This document shows, piece after piece, positions 27,805 through 35,351 of a DNA stretch of 35,351 nt (within the stretch, counting starts at the first letter, position 1; every line of letters begins with the position of its first letter). The DNA is taken from positions 1 to 35,351 of the IMG/VR virus record IMGVR_UViG_3300006920_000118; one strand, 5' to 3'. This DNA is from a virus. The notes under the pieces are model-generated. The model was not told the origin of the DNA and ran no database searches. It saw nothing but the letters and a program-made list of their open reading frames with translations. Both the position numbers and the translations under genes were made by a program.

Positions 27805-28545
27805 ATGATTACAGAGAAATTAATATTTAAGATACCTTACGAGATACCTACTGCTTTTCATCCTTCACAATTAACAGGAGGGCAGTTATATCTACGTAAA
27901 GACCAAGCAACGGTTAGTAGTTGGGTTAGTGATATTGGAATAGCAAGAGACTTTGTACAAGGTGTAGCAGGTCAGCAACCTACTATTTCAACAGATACTG
28001 TTGATTTTGATGGTATTAATGACATTATGTTATTATCAGAATCTAATCTTTTCGGTAGTGATAGCAGCGGAATAATGTTTTTAAGTGGTTATTTTGATGG
28101 CAATTTTATTCGGCTTTTTACTTCGTCTTGGAGTAGTTCAGATTTTCAATATATTGATATTTTTATAAATTCAAGCGGAAATTTAAACGTAAGGTTTAAC
28201 AGTGCTGGAACTGGCGGATCAAACGATTATGTTAGGTTTAATGAGGTAATACCAACAAATAGTTATTTTTATGTATCAATTGAAAGTATCGGAGTTGGAA
28301 ATCCTTATATTGCAACTGTTAATGGTGTATTGTCTGCAAATACTGTTATTCTTGGTGCTGACAACGGTAAATGGTTTGATAGTGTACCTAATAGAAATTC
28401 AAACACTTTAGGTGGTAGGGTTTTATTAAGCGGTACAGGTTACACAGTTTCAATGCTTAATAAAAACTACTACAACAATACCGCTTTAACCGCTTTAGAA
28501 AAGTCTAATATGCAAACTTTTATGTCAGACCCTACAAACTACTAA
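27805..28545 (+). CDS. LamG/concanavalin-like tail adhesion protein
   Basis: The 246-aa protein starts 1 bp after the preceding gene. After a short lead it has a LamG-like jelly-roll pattern: QATVSSWVSDIGIARDFVQG (about 33-52), QPTISTDTVDFDGINDIMLL (about 57-76, where vxFDGxxD is the signature) and further beta strands to LEKSNMQTFMSDP. LamG domains bind sugars, so it may contact the host envelope as a receptor-binding part of the tail tip. It is coded between two tail proteins. Confidence 0.65.
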   Translation: MITEKLIFKIPYEIPTAFHPSQLTGGQLYLRKDQATVSSWVSDIGIARDFVQGVAGQQPTISTDTVDFDGINDIMLLSESNLFGSDSSGIMFLSGYFDGNFIRLFTSSWSSSDFQYIDIFINSSGNLNVRFNSAGTGGSNDYVRFNEVIPTNSYFYVSIESIGVGNPYIATVNGVLSANTVILGADNGKWFDSVPNRNSNTLGGRVLLSGTGYTVSMLNKNYYNNTALTALEKSNMQTFMSDPTNY

Positions 28546-28546
28546 G

Positions 28547-28792
28547 ATGAAAATAATAATATTTGATAATATAATGGACTGCGGAGAGGTTTACAACTAT
28601 TTAGAGTTTAACTTGAAGCACTTACACGAAGTAGGCACGCACAACTATACTAATATACAAGAACACCCAACAGAGCAAAAGTATTGCATTTTTATAGAGT
28701 ACAAAGAGCCTTATATAAATGCTGTAAATGGTTTGTTAATTAACGAGGTTTTAGTAGATTTTACTAATGACTGGAAAAATCAAGATTTATAA
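28547..28792 (+). CDS. Small hypothetical tail-block protein
   Basis: The 81-aa product begins MKIIIFDNIMDCGEVYNYLE and continues with HLHEVGTHNYTNIQEHPTE and YCIFIEYKEPYINAVNGLLI. It is alpha/beta and acidic. It lies between the LamG gene and the large tail protein with 1-bp spacing or overlap. No family is recognised; it could be an adhesion chaperone or small tail part. Confidence 0.5.
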   Translation: MKIIIFDNIMDCGEVYNYLEFNLKHLHEVGTHNYTNIQEHPTEQKYCIFIEYKEPYINAVNGLLINEVLVDFTNDWKNQDL

Positions 28793-31689
28793 TGGCAATA
28801 GGTTACAACAATTACGAAATAACACTAAAGGAAAGTTTACGCCCTGCTATTACTTATGCGGTTAATGATTTAAAAGACCCTAGCAAGCGTAAAAGTGATT
28901 ACAGTAAAACTATTACACTACCAAGTTCTAAAGAGTTGGATAAGTTGTTTAATCACATCTTTGAGATAAATGTAGAGACTTTAGACTTTAATCCAAACAA
29001 GAAAACAGAGATAACTTACTTAGCGGATGAGGAAGTACAACTAGAGGGATATTTAAAACTTGATGAGGTTGTTATTAATGATCGTAATAAGATAGAATAC
29101 AAGGTAAGTATCTTTGGTAAGGTAGGGGACTTATTTAACAATATAGGGGAGTTAGAACTAACAGATATTACAGGGTTAGATAAATATAACCACGATAGAA
29201 GTACTAACATAATGGTTAACAGTTGGGACACTTCAATAGAAGAGAACGGTGTAAGCGTTGCATTTAGTTATGGTAAGGGTTACGTTTATCCGCTTATTGA
29301 TTACGGCTTTAATTCAGACTTACAAGATTATGGAGTAATGGACTTACTACCCGCTATGTATGTTAAAGAATATGTAGACGGTATTTTTGCAGATGCAGGT
29401 AAGACATACACGAGCAACTTCTTTAATCTAACATTATTTAAGCATTTAATTATACCTTTCAATGGTAATGAAATTAATCGTACTAATGCACAGATTGAAA
29501 ATGAATTATTTAGAGCAGATAGTGCAAGTGTTACCTTATCTTCTTTCGCTACTTGGGAGACTATAATATTCCCTAATGAAATTTCAGACGTTGGCGGAGT
29601 TTATGATAATACAACTGGAATTTACACAGTAGTAGATGGTGGTTATTATGACTTTTTTACTAACTGCGATTTTAAAGTGGAATACACGCCAAGCGGTAAC
29701 CTAGTAGACGTTTATATTAATAGACCTATTGGAGTTCAAATAGGTGTGTTTGTTAACGGAGTACAGGAAAGTATTAGCACTATGTGGGTAGGAGATACAA
29801 CAGTAGCAATAGCACCCGCTGCAACTTATGATACAGGTACAAATGTAGCATATCCAAGTGATGCGCACGGAACTATAATAGCAACTAATGCAGGCGGGGT
29901 GATGACTTACGGGGACACTAAGATGACTAATCCAGCGTCTAACCTACCTACTCAAAGAATTAACAGATCGTTAATAGCAGGGGAAACAGTAGAGATAAAA
30001 GCGAGATACATTAATGCACCACAGCAAAGGTTTGCAAGTAGTCAATACTTTACAGATAATGCAGGGGCTTTCTTTGGAGGTACTGTAACCGCAACTATTA
30101 ATAGCGGTAAGTTTCTAAACAATGTAACTAACGGAGCAGTAGTAGAAACAGGTACAATAGACATGTATTCCGTAATACCTGAGAACATAAAGCAAAAAGA
30201 CTTTTTAACTTCTATATTTAACATGTTTGGTTTAGAAATTGAGCCAGATAAGAATGACCCAAATAATTACATCATTGAGCCATACAGTACATTTTATCAA
30301 AGTGCCGCTTTAGATTGGCAACATAAGATAGATAACAATAATGATTTAATTTACGAGCCTATGGGCTTGCTAGAAGCATCTGAATATCTGTACAAGTTTA
30401 AGGATGACAAAGACTATTATAACCAAACTTATAAGGATGCACAAGAAGAAACCTACGGGCAAAGAAGCGGTTTAATAGATAATGATTTTGTAAAGAAGAT
30501 AACTACAACAGAATTAATATTTTCCCCTACTCCAATAGTAGGGCAAAACAATGTAGATTTAGTAGTACCTACTATTATAAAAAATGATATTAACAATTAC
30601 ACCACCACCGCCCATAATATAAGAATACTTTACTACGGAGGCTTAAAGACTTGTTCTACTGCTTGGAGTTTAAGTAGTACGTTTGGAACTTCTACTAATT
30701 ACACTAGTTACCCTTATGCTGGACATTTTGACGACCCTTACAGCCCTACACTAGATATTAACTTTGGTATGCCTAAGATGTTGTATTACAGCAACACATA
30801 CCAAGACATAAATATAACAGATAACAATTTATTTAACACTTACCACTTACCAAGACTTCAACAAATAGCAAACAGAGATAGTAAACTAGTAAGCGGTATG
30901 TTTTATTTAAAGCCGTCTGACTTAGCAAGCCTATCTTTTAGGAAGTTATACTTCTTCAAGAACAGTTATTTCAGACTTTATAAGATTGAGAATTATGACC
31001 CAAACAAAAGACTTACTAAATGCTACTTTTTAAAGGTTATAAATGTTAACCCTTTTGCAGATACTACATACCCAGTTAGCGGAGGTAAAGGAGACACAGG
31101 GGGGACTTTTGATAATGGGGTGGAGGTTTATGAAGATATACCATTGCTTAAGTATGACATACCTAAAAACAATAATATAGCAAATATTAGAAGCGGATTA
31201 ATTGCAGGTAAAGATAACTATGTAGATTATTCTAGCAAGAACATTAATATAACAGGAGACGGAAATAGTGTTGCCTCTTATTTAGAAGATGTTACATTAA
31301 TTAATTCTAATAATAATTCAATTATCGGAAATAATGTTACTTTAATTAATACAGATGGATTAGTAATTGAAGAAGATAATGTAGTTTATGTTGACGGCGT
31401 TAAGGTTTCAGGGGGTCTAGTAGAAGAGAAGAGCGCAAACTTTACAGCAGGTAATGACTTCTTAACATACAAAGTAGATACAAGTTCCGCGAGTGTTGTT
31501 ATTAGTTTAGATGATACTACAAGTAAAGAGGGGCAAATTTGGAATTTCAAAAAAACTAGTAGTTCTTTTAATATGGAAATAAAGCCACTAAATAGCAAGA
31601 CAATAGACGACAATACGAGCGTAGTTGTTACTGCTTTAAATACTAATATAACCGTACAATATGACGGTACAAATTTTATAATATTATAA
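28792..31689 (+). CDS. Large tail/baseplate protein with C-terminal beta-helix-like region
   Basis: The 965-aa protein begins MAIGYNNYEITLKESLRPAI and has the segment DLKDPSKRKSDYSKTITLPS (about 26-45), typical of the largest tail proteins of Bacteroidota phages. The centre is mixed beta with a hub-like part. Residues about 797-870 are repetitive: NINITGDGNSVASY, VTLINSNNNSIIGN, NVTLINTDGLVIEE and DNVVYVDGVKVSG. VTLIN recurs 15 residues apart, as in a beta-helix or tailspike-like adhesin. It is followed by a beta C-terminal domain. It is probably the baseplate or tail-tip hub that carries an adhesion domain. No peptidase motif was seen. Confidence 0.65.
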   Translation: MAIGYNNYEITLKESLRPAITYAVNDLKDPSKRKSDYSKTITLPSSKELDKLFNHIFEINVETLDFNPNKKTEITYLADEEVQLEGYLKLDEVVINDRNKIEYKVSIFGKVGDLFNNIGELELTDITGLDKYNHDRSTNIMVNSWDTSIEENGVSVAFSYGKGYVYPLIDYGFNSDLQDYGVMDLLPAMYVKEYVDGIFADAGKTYTSNFFNLTLFKHLIIPFNGNEINRTNAQIENELFRADSASVTLSSFATWETIIFPNEISDVGGVYDNTTGIYTVVDGGYYDFFTNCDFKVEYTPSGNLVDVYINRPIGVQIGVFVNGVQESISTMWVGDTTVAIAPAATYDTGTNVAYPSDAHGTIIATNAGGVMTYGDTKMTNPASNLPTQRINRSLIAGETVEIKARYINAPQQRFASSQYFTDNAGAFFGGTVTATINSGKFLNNVTNGAVVETGTIDMYSVIPENIKQKDFLTSIFNMFGLEIEPDKNDPNNYIIEPYSTFYQSAALDWQHKIDNNNDLIYEPMGLLEASEYLYKFKDDKDYYNQTYKDAQEETYGQRSGLIDNDFVKKITTTELIFSPTPIVGQNNVDLVVPTIIKNDINNYTTTAHNIRILYYGGLKTCSTAWSLSSTFGTSTNYTSYPYAGHFDDPYSPTLDINFGMPKMLYYSNTYQDINITDNNLFNTYHLPRLQQIANRDSKLVSGMFYLKPSDLASLSFRKLYFFKNSYFRLYKIENYDPNKRLTKCYFLKVINVNPFADTTYPVSGGKGDTGGTFDNGVEVYEDIPLLKYDIPKNNNIANIRSGLIAGKDNYVDYSSKNINITGDGNSVASYLEDVTLINSNNNSIIGNNVTLINTDGLVIEEDNVVYVDGVKVSGGLVEEKSANFTAGNDFLTYKVDTSSASVVISLDDTTSKEGQIWNFKKTSSSFNMEIKPLNSKTIDDNTSVVVTALNTNITVQYDGTNFIIL

Positions 31690-32837
31690 TGAGTTACAAT
31701 CCTTTTAATTATTCTGTTTTAGATAGTGATAACACTAGTGAAACTTTACTAACAGCAGGTAGTACTTTTACAGGTACAGCAGTTCAGGACTTTGCCTACC
31801 CTCATTTATTTGTGCAAGCAGCAACAGACCAAGATGGAGAAATTAGAGTGCAGTTTAGTAATGACGGCACAAACTGGGACACAACTCTAACCATACCTTA
31901 TACAAACGGCTCTATTAATGTACCACAACCAATATTTAAAAGTGGGCGTTATCATAGAGTAGTATTTGAAAATACAAGCGCAAGCGACCAAACTTATTTA
32001 AGGCTATTTACTTATTTAGGTGTAGCAACAGAATTAACAGCAGATTTAAATGGTACAATTTCTCAGGTATTCCCTGCTGCGGTTGTTAGACCTACTGACT
32101 TTTTTACAGAGGTAGCAAATGGTAAAAGACAAGGCAATAGCAATGTAAATAAATTTGGTTATAATAATGATGTTGATAGTGCAAGCGAAGAGATAGTAGC
32201 AAGTTTTGGCGGTACGTTTAACATTATGACAACCGCAGATACTTTAGACGTGGTTAGTAGTTCTGCAAATGATACAAGCGCAGGCACAGGAGCAAGAACA
32301 ATATTAATAAGTGGAATAGGTGCGGATTGGTTAAGTCAAACAGAGATAGTTACTTTAAACGGAGTTACACCAGTTACAACCGTTGCTACTTGGTTAGGGG
32401 TAAATAGGGTAGTTGTTTTAAGTAGTGGAACTTCACAAAGTAACGAGGGTAATATAACTATTGACGACACAGCAGGAACGGTAGGGACACAGGCGCAAAT
32501 ACCAACAGGATCAAGCGTAACACAACAAGCAATCTACCACACGCAAATAAGTCATAATTTGCTTTTAGATTTCCTTTACTTAAATGTAAATAAATTGTCA
32601 GGAGGAAGCACGCCAACAGTAACCATAAGAGGTTATTCTTTCAGTAGAGTAACACTAACTATTTACGAAGTATTTAAACAAACCATAGATACAAGTTCAG
32701 AAAATACAGTAGATATAAATTTAAGAAATCCTTTTATCTATGGAGGTAGAGAGGTTATTTATTTTACTGCTGAAACTGACACAAACAACACAGTAGTTAA
32801 TTTAAGGTTTGGAGGAATTGAACAAAAACAAATATAA
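31689..32837 (+). CDS. Virion structural protein, marine-phage tail-fibre type
   Basis: The 382-aa protein has an N-terminal beta domain (EIRVQFSNDGTNWDTTLTIP), a middle with LDVVSSSANDTSAGTGARTI (about 185-204) and ISGIGADWLSQTEIVTLNGV. That DTSAGTGARTI-like block is, to my knowledge, widespread in structural proteins of marine phages and cyanophages, where it forms fibre or tail decorations. The rest is beta-rich. A fibre-like or tail-tip role is likely. It overlaps the preceding gene by 1 bp. Confidence 0.55.
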   Translation: MSYNPFNYSVLDSDNTSETLLTAGSTFTGTAVQDFAYPHLFVQAATDQDGEIRVQFSNDGTNWDTTLTIPYTNGSINVPQPIFKSGRYHRVVFENTSASDQTYLRLFTYLGVATELTADLNGTISQVFPAAVVRPTDFFTEVANGKRQGNSNVNKFGYNNDVDSASEEIVASFGGTFNIMTTADTLDVVSSSANDTSAGTGARTILISGIGADWLSQTEIVTLNGVTPVTTVATWLGVNRVVVLSSGTSQSNEGNITIDDTAGTVGTQAQIPTGSSVTQQAIYHTQISHNLLLDFLYLNVNKLSGGSTPTVTIRGYSFSRVTLTIYEVFKQTIDTSSENTVDINLRNPFIYGGREVIYFTAETDTNNTVVNLRFGGIEQKQI

Positions 32838-32839
32838 TT

Positions 32840-34840
32840 ATGGCACAAGATAAAACAGTAGGAATAAAAGTAGAGGTAGATAGTAAGCAGGCTACTAAAT
32901 CTTTAGGCGACTTAGAAAATGAGTTTGAAAGGTTAAACGAAGAGATTAGAAAAGTCCCTATTAACTCTAAGGAATTTCAAGACCTTAATAAGCAAATAGC
33001 CCAAACAGGTAGAGAGGTTAAGAACTTAGAGTTATCTATGGAATCACTTGACAACGAGCAAGTAGCCAGCGAATTAGGCTCAGTTGCGGGTGCAGTCGGG
33101 GATGTTTCAGCAGCCTTTATATTATTAGGAGACGATAGCGAAACAATGCAAGAAGTAGCAAAGAACATAGAGTTTGCTATGGGCTTGTCTATGGGTTTAA
33201 AAGGTGCTATTGAGGGTGTGAGTTCTGCTAACAAATTACTAACCAATTCTACATTAATACAAAATGCAGTTGAAAAGGCAAGTAACTTTATTAAGGTAGG
33301 CTCAGCCGTAACTAATGCACAGTTAGCAGCAAGTGAAGCAGCAAGAGGAACGGCAACAGCAGGAGCAACCGTAGCAACAAGCGCAGCAACAGCAGGCATG
33401 AAACTCTTTAGGCTTGCATTAATTGCTACTGGACTTGGTGCTATTGTGGTTGGTTTAGGTTTACTAATAGCGAACTTTGACAAGGTTACTAAAGCGGTTA
33501 AAGGTGCTGTTAATTATATTTTAGACTTATCAACTTCTTTTCAAAATTTAGGAACATCAGCAAAAGTATTAATAGGTTTTTTAACTTTTGGTATTGCACC
33601 CGCTATAAGTTTTATAATTGAAAAGGCTAAAGAATGGGGAATAGTTGAAACTAGAGAAGAGCAAGAAAGAAAAGCAAGACAAGATCAAGCGGTAAAAGAT
33701 AAGCGTGCAGAAACAGATGCTAAGATTAAGTTAATTGAAAAGGAAATAGAAGCAGCAAAGAAATTAACGCAAGAAATAACAGAGGGGTTAGATTTTGAAA
33801 TAGCAAAAAAGAAAGCAGCAGGAAAGGACTATGCAAAACTTGAAAGGGAAAAATTAAACTTAATAATTGAAACTACTAAGCAACAAGCCGCTTTATTAGC
33901 AGAACAAGTAAAAGCAGAGTTTGAGGCTAACTTAGAAATTGCTAAGATACGTTCTAAAATGGGCGGGCTACAGGCAAAGGTCGCTAAGATATTCTTAGAC
34001 GAGGTTGAAGCGTTAGGAGGTGAGCAAGGTGCTTTATCTATGTTGTTAAAAAGTGATGAGGGATTAACAGAACTTGAAAGCACATTAAAAAAGGCTAGCC
34101 AAGATTTAGAAATATTTGAGATAGAACAAACTAAAATAACTATTGACGCTGTTAAGAAACGTAACGAGGAAGAGAAAAAACTTTATGACGAGAATGTAAT
34201 AGAAAGAGCAAAGAGAAGAAAGACCGCAAACATAGAATTAATAGAAGAGGAAAAAAACGCTTACTTGGATTATATGGCTTTGATCCAAAAGACGGCACAA
34301 GAACAACAAGAAGCAGAAGATGCAGCAAGGGAAGAGAAGAGAAAGAAGCAAGCGGAGGACGTACAGAACGCTGGAGACTTGGTTAATAGTTTAAGTGATT
34401 TAAACAACGCTATGTTAGAGGCACAGTTAGAAGGTGCTAACGGCAATGAGAAGAAAATGGAGGAAATACGTAAAAAGGCTTTTGCTAGAGACAAGGCTTT
34501 GAAAATTGCACAAGCAACCATTACAGGTATTCAAGCAGTACAAACAGCATTAGCAAGTCCCTTTCCTTTTAACATTGCATTGGCAGCAATTAACGGAGCG
34601 GCAGCGTTGGCTAATATAGTTAAGATAGCAAAAACACAGTTTCAAGGTTCTAGCGGTGGTGGAGGTTCAGCGCCAAGTAGTTTAGGTAATACTGGGAGAG
34701 GTGCTAACGGTGCTAATGTAGGACAAGTAACAAACACTACCACAACAATAGGAGAGCCTACTAAAGTCTATGTAACAGAGCAAGACATAAGTAATACACA
34801 AAATAAGGTTAGTGTGAATGAAGCCCAAGCAACTATTTAG
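32840..34840 (+). CDS. Tape measure protein
   Basis: The 666-aa protein sets tail length and enters the host membrane at infection. It has an N-terminal coiled coil (LENEFERLNEEIRKVP, about 25-40), Ala/Gly-rich hydrophobic parts near 187-214 (LFRLALIATGLGAIVVGLGL) and 242-259, and a long charged coiled coil from about 265 to 520 (EEQERKARQDQAVKDKRAET). An Ala-rich helical end and a Gly/Ser/Thr-rich tail close it. At about 0.15 nm per residue the tail would be roughly 100 nm. It comes after the tail-tip genes rather than before them, an unusual order. Confidence 0.82.
   Translation: MAQDKTVGIKVEVDSKQATKSLGDLENEFERLNEEIRKVPINSKEFQDLNKQIAQTGREVKNLELSMESLDNEQVASELGSVAGAVGDVSAAFILLGDDSETMQEVAKNIEFAMGLSMGLKGAIEGVSSANKLLTNSTLIQNAVEKASNFIKVGSAVTNAQLAASEAARGTATAGATVATSAATAGMKLFRLALIATGLGAIVVGLGLLIANFDKVTKAVKGAVNYILDLSTSFQNLGTSAKVLIGFLTFGIAPAISFIIEKAKEWGIVETREEQERKARQDQAVKDKRAETDAKIKLIEKEIEAAKKLTQEITEGLDFEIAKKKAAGKDYAKLEREKLNLIIETTKQQAALLAEQVKAEFEANLEIAKIRSKMGGLQAKVAKIFLDEVEALGGEQGALSMLLKSDEGLTELESTLKKASQDLEIFEIEQTKITIDAVKKRNEEEKKLYDENVIERAKRRKTANIELIEEEKNAYLDYMALIQKTAQEQQEAEDAAREEKRKKQAEDVQNAGDLVNSLSDLNNAMLEAQLEGANGNEKKMEEIRKKAFARDKALKIAQATITGIQAVQTALASPFPFNIALAAINGAAALANIVKIAKTQFQGSSGGGGSAPSSLGNTGRGANGANVGQVTNTTTTIGEPTKVYVTEQDISNTQNKVSVNEAQATI
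34722..34824 (+). repeat. Terminal repeat, right copy (matches 1-103)
   Basis: Identical to bases 1-103, after which the copies differ at 34825 (C instead of A). It marks closure of a circle of about 34721 bp. What follows (34825-35351) is a different allele of 104-780. Confidence 0.9.
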
Positions 34841-34868
34841 TGCAATTAGATAATAAATAAATATTTTA
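34841..34868 (+). promoter_or_regulatory. Late-type promoter element 4 (TGCAATTA / TATTTTA)
   Basis: TGCAATTA at 34841-34848 and TATTTTA at 34862-34868 stand 33 and 12 bp before ATG 34874. It begins directly after the tape measure stop (34838-34840). The ~95-bp minus-strand RNA unit present between stop and element at the left end is absent here. Confidence 0.6.
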
Positions 34869-34873
34869 TAAGT

Positions 34874-35351
34874 ATGACTACATTTGAATTAATAATAAAC
34901 GAACAAGACGAGCATAGCGGAGTTGATGCCATTTCTTTAGTTGACCGCCCAGCCACAGAAAGCGACTGGCAAATTTTTAACGACCAAAAGCCAGAGTGTT
35001 TTAAAAAAACTGATATTGAAGGAGTTTTTACAGGTTACTTTATGATTAGTGATAAGGTAATTTATAGAAATAACGAAGAGTTAGGAGAGCATAATATATT
35101 TTTCTCTAAGGAAACAATAGGTAAAATACAAATGAAATTTATGTCTAGGAATTTTAATCTTAGCGCAAATATTATGCACAATCCAAATTTAGCACTAGAT
35201 GATGTAGTAATTTTTGAGCATTGGATTATAGACAAAGAGAAAGGTAAATTACCGCCAAAAGGATTTAAAGTAGAAGCAGACGGTTCTTGGTTTGGTTCTA
35301 TGTACATACCACCTCACTTAACTAAATTAAGAGAAGCGGCATTAGATGGTA
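34874..35351 (+). CDS. Second, divergent XkdF-like prohead protease (cut by window end)
   Basis: The open frame runs to the window end (159 codons, no stop). It is homologous to 249-824: FELIINEQDEHSGVDAISLV with LVDRPATESDW, GYFMISDKVIYRNNEELGEH, MKFMSRNFN, IMHNPNLALDDVVIFE (His kept) and ADGSWFGSMY. By eye about half the residues agree, too divergent for a sequencing variant. It follows the same tape measure end, so it is an alternative allele at one genome position, or the start of a second related genome. Confidence 0.8.
   Translation, partial: MTTFELIINEQDEHSGVDAISLVDRPATESDWQIFNDQKPECFKKTDIEGVFTGYFMISDKVIYRNNEELGEHNIFFSKETIGKIQMKFMSRNFNLSANIMHNPNLALDDVVIFEHWIIDKEKGKLPPKGFKVEADGSWFGSMYIPPHLTKLREAALDG

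Noticed and set aside
32977-33483. Long minus-strand frame of 168 aa opposite the tape measure gene
   Set aside because: It is Ala/Ser/Leu/Pro-rich low-complexity translation opposite a well-supported gene, with no promoter; an antisense shadow.
1-35351. Lysogeny module or CRISPR array
   Set aside because: No integrase, excisionase, CI-like repressor or regular repeat-spacer array could be found on either strand.

Overview
The window is an AT-rich, gene-dense tailed-phage genome (Caudoviricetes) whose host is very probably a member of the Bacteroidota, most likely a flavobacterium. Three kinds of evidence support this. Start codons are preceded by A-rich leaders of the AAAATTAAAAACAATTATG type instead of Shine-Dalgarno sites. 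Several promoters match the Bacteroidota form TTG-N19-TAnnTTTG exactly. Many proteins (DUF3127-type SSB, DUF6712-like connector, DUF6291-like replication protein) are of types usual in phages and prophages of that phylum. I see no integrase, excisionase or CI-type repressor, so a lytic life style is likelier. The first 103 bases are repeated exactly at 34722-34824, so the genome closes as a circle of about 34.72 kb. The last ~0.5 kb (34825-35351) is a second, divergent allele of the region that follows the repeat.

Layout: 1-7470 holds the end of the tape measure gene, then prohead protease, scaffold, major capsid protein, decoration protein, tail tube candidate, portal and connectors. 7471-9974 is the lysis block: holin, a Mre11-like phosphoesterase, M15 endolysin and a nested spanin-like pair. 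10069-12470 is an early block with a ribbon-helix-helix protein, ERF annealase and SSB. 12477-15421 holds a structured RNA, a stand-alone DnaA domain IV protein, a DUF6291-like replication protein and a DnaB/RecA-like ATPase. 15418-19254 is a DNA/nucleotide-modification island: C5-cytosine methyltransferase, a Cys-rich conserved protein, IbrA-like PAPS-reductase-family protein, PD-(D/E)XK nuclease, IbrB-like ParB-fold protein and MazG-like NTP pyrophosphohydrolase. 19217-23448 holds NinG, small genes, a glucosaminidase and a sigma-like protein. 23445-34840 is terminase, tail chaperones with a -1 frameshift, tail and adhesion proteins, and tape measure.

Almost everything is on the + strand. 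There are two exceptions, both small - strand units wedged between late genes: a ~68-nt putative sRNA (about 186-118) and a 78-aa gene (3792-3556). Each has a perfect host-type promoter, and both end at hairpins.

The most interesting signal is regulatory. Three promoter classes can be read from the sequence. (1) Host-like TTG-N19-TAnnTTTG promoters serve the early genes and the - strand units. (2) Three intergenic sites carry two ACCGYTYA boxes exactly 20 bp apart, followed 40-42 bp later by a -7-like element and no TTG; they look activator-dependent, and the box resembles a DnaA box. (3) A late-type element, TGCAATTR with TAYTTTA 21 bp downstream, occurs four times, each time exactly 33 bp before the ATG of a virion gene. 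The phage encodes plausible readers for both: a DnaA domain IV protein (12594-12977) and a sigma-like protein (21687-22205). These links are inference.
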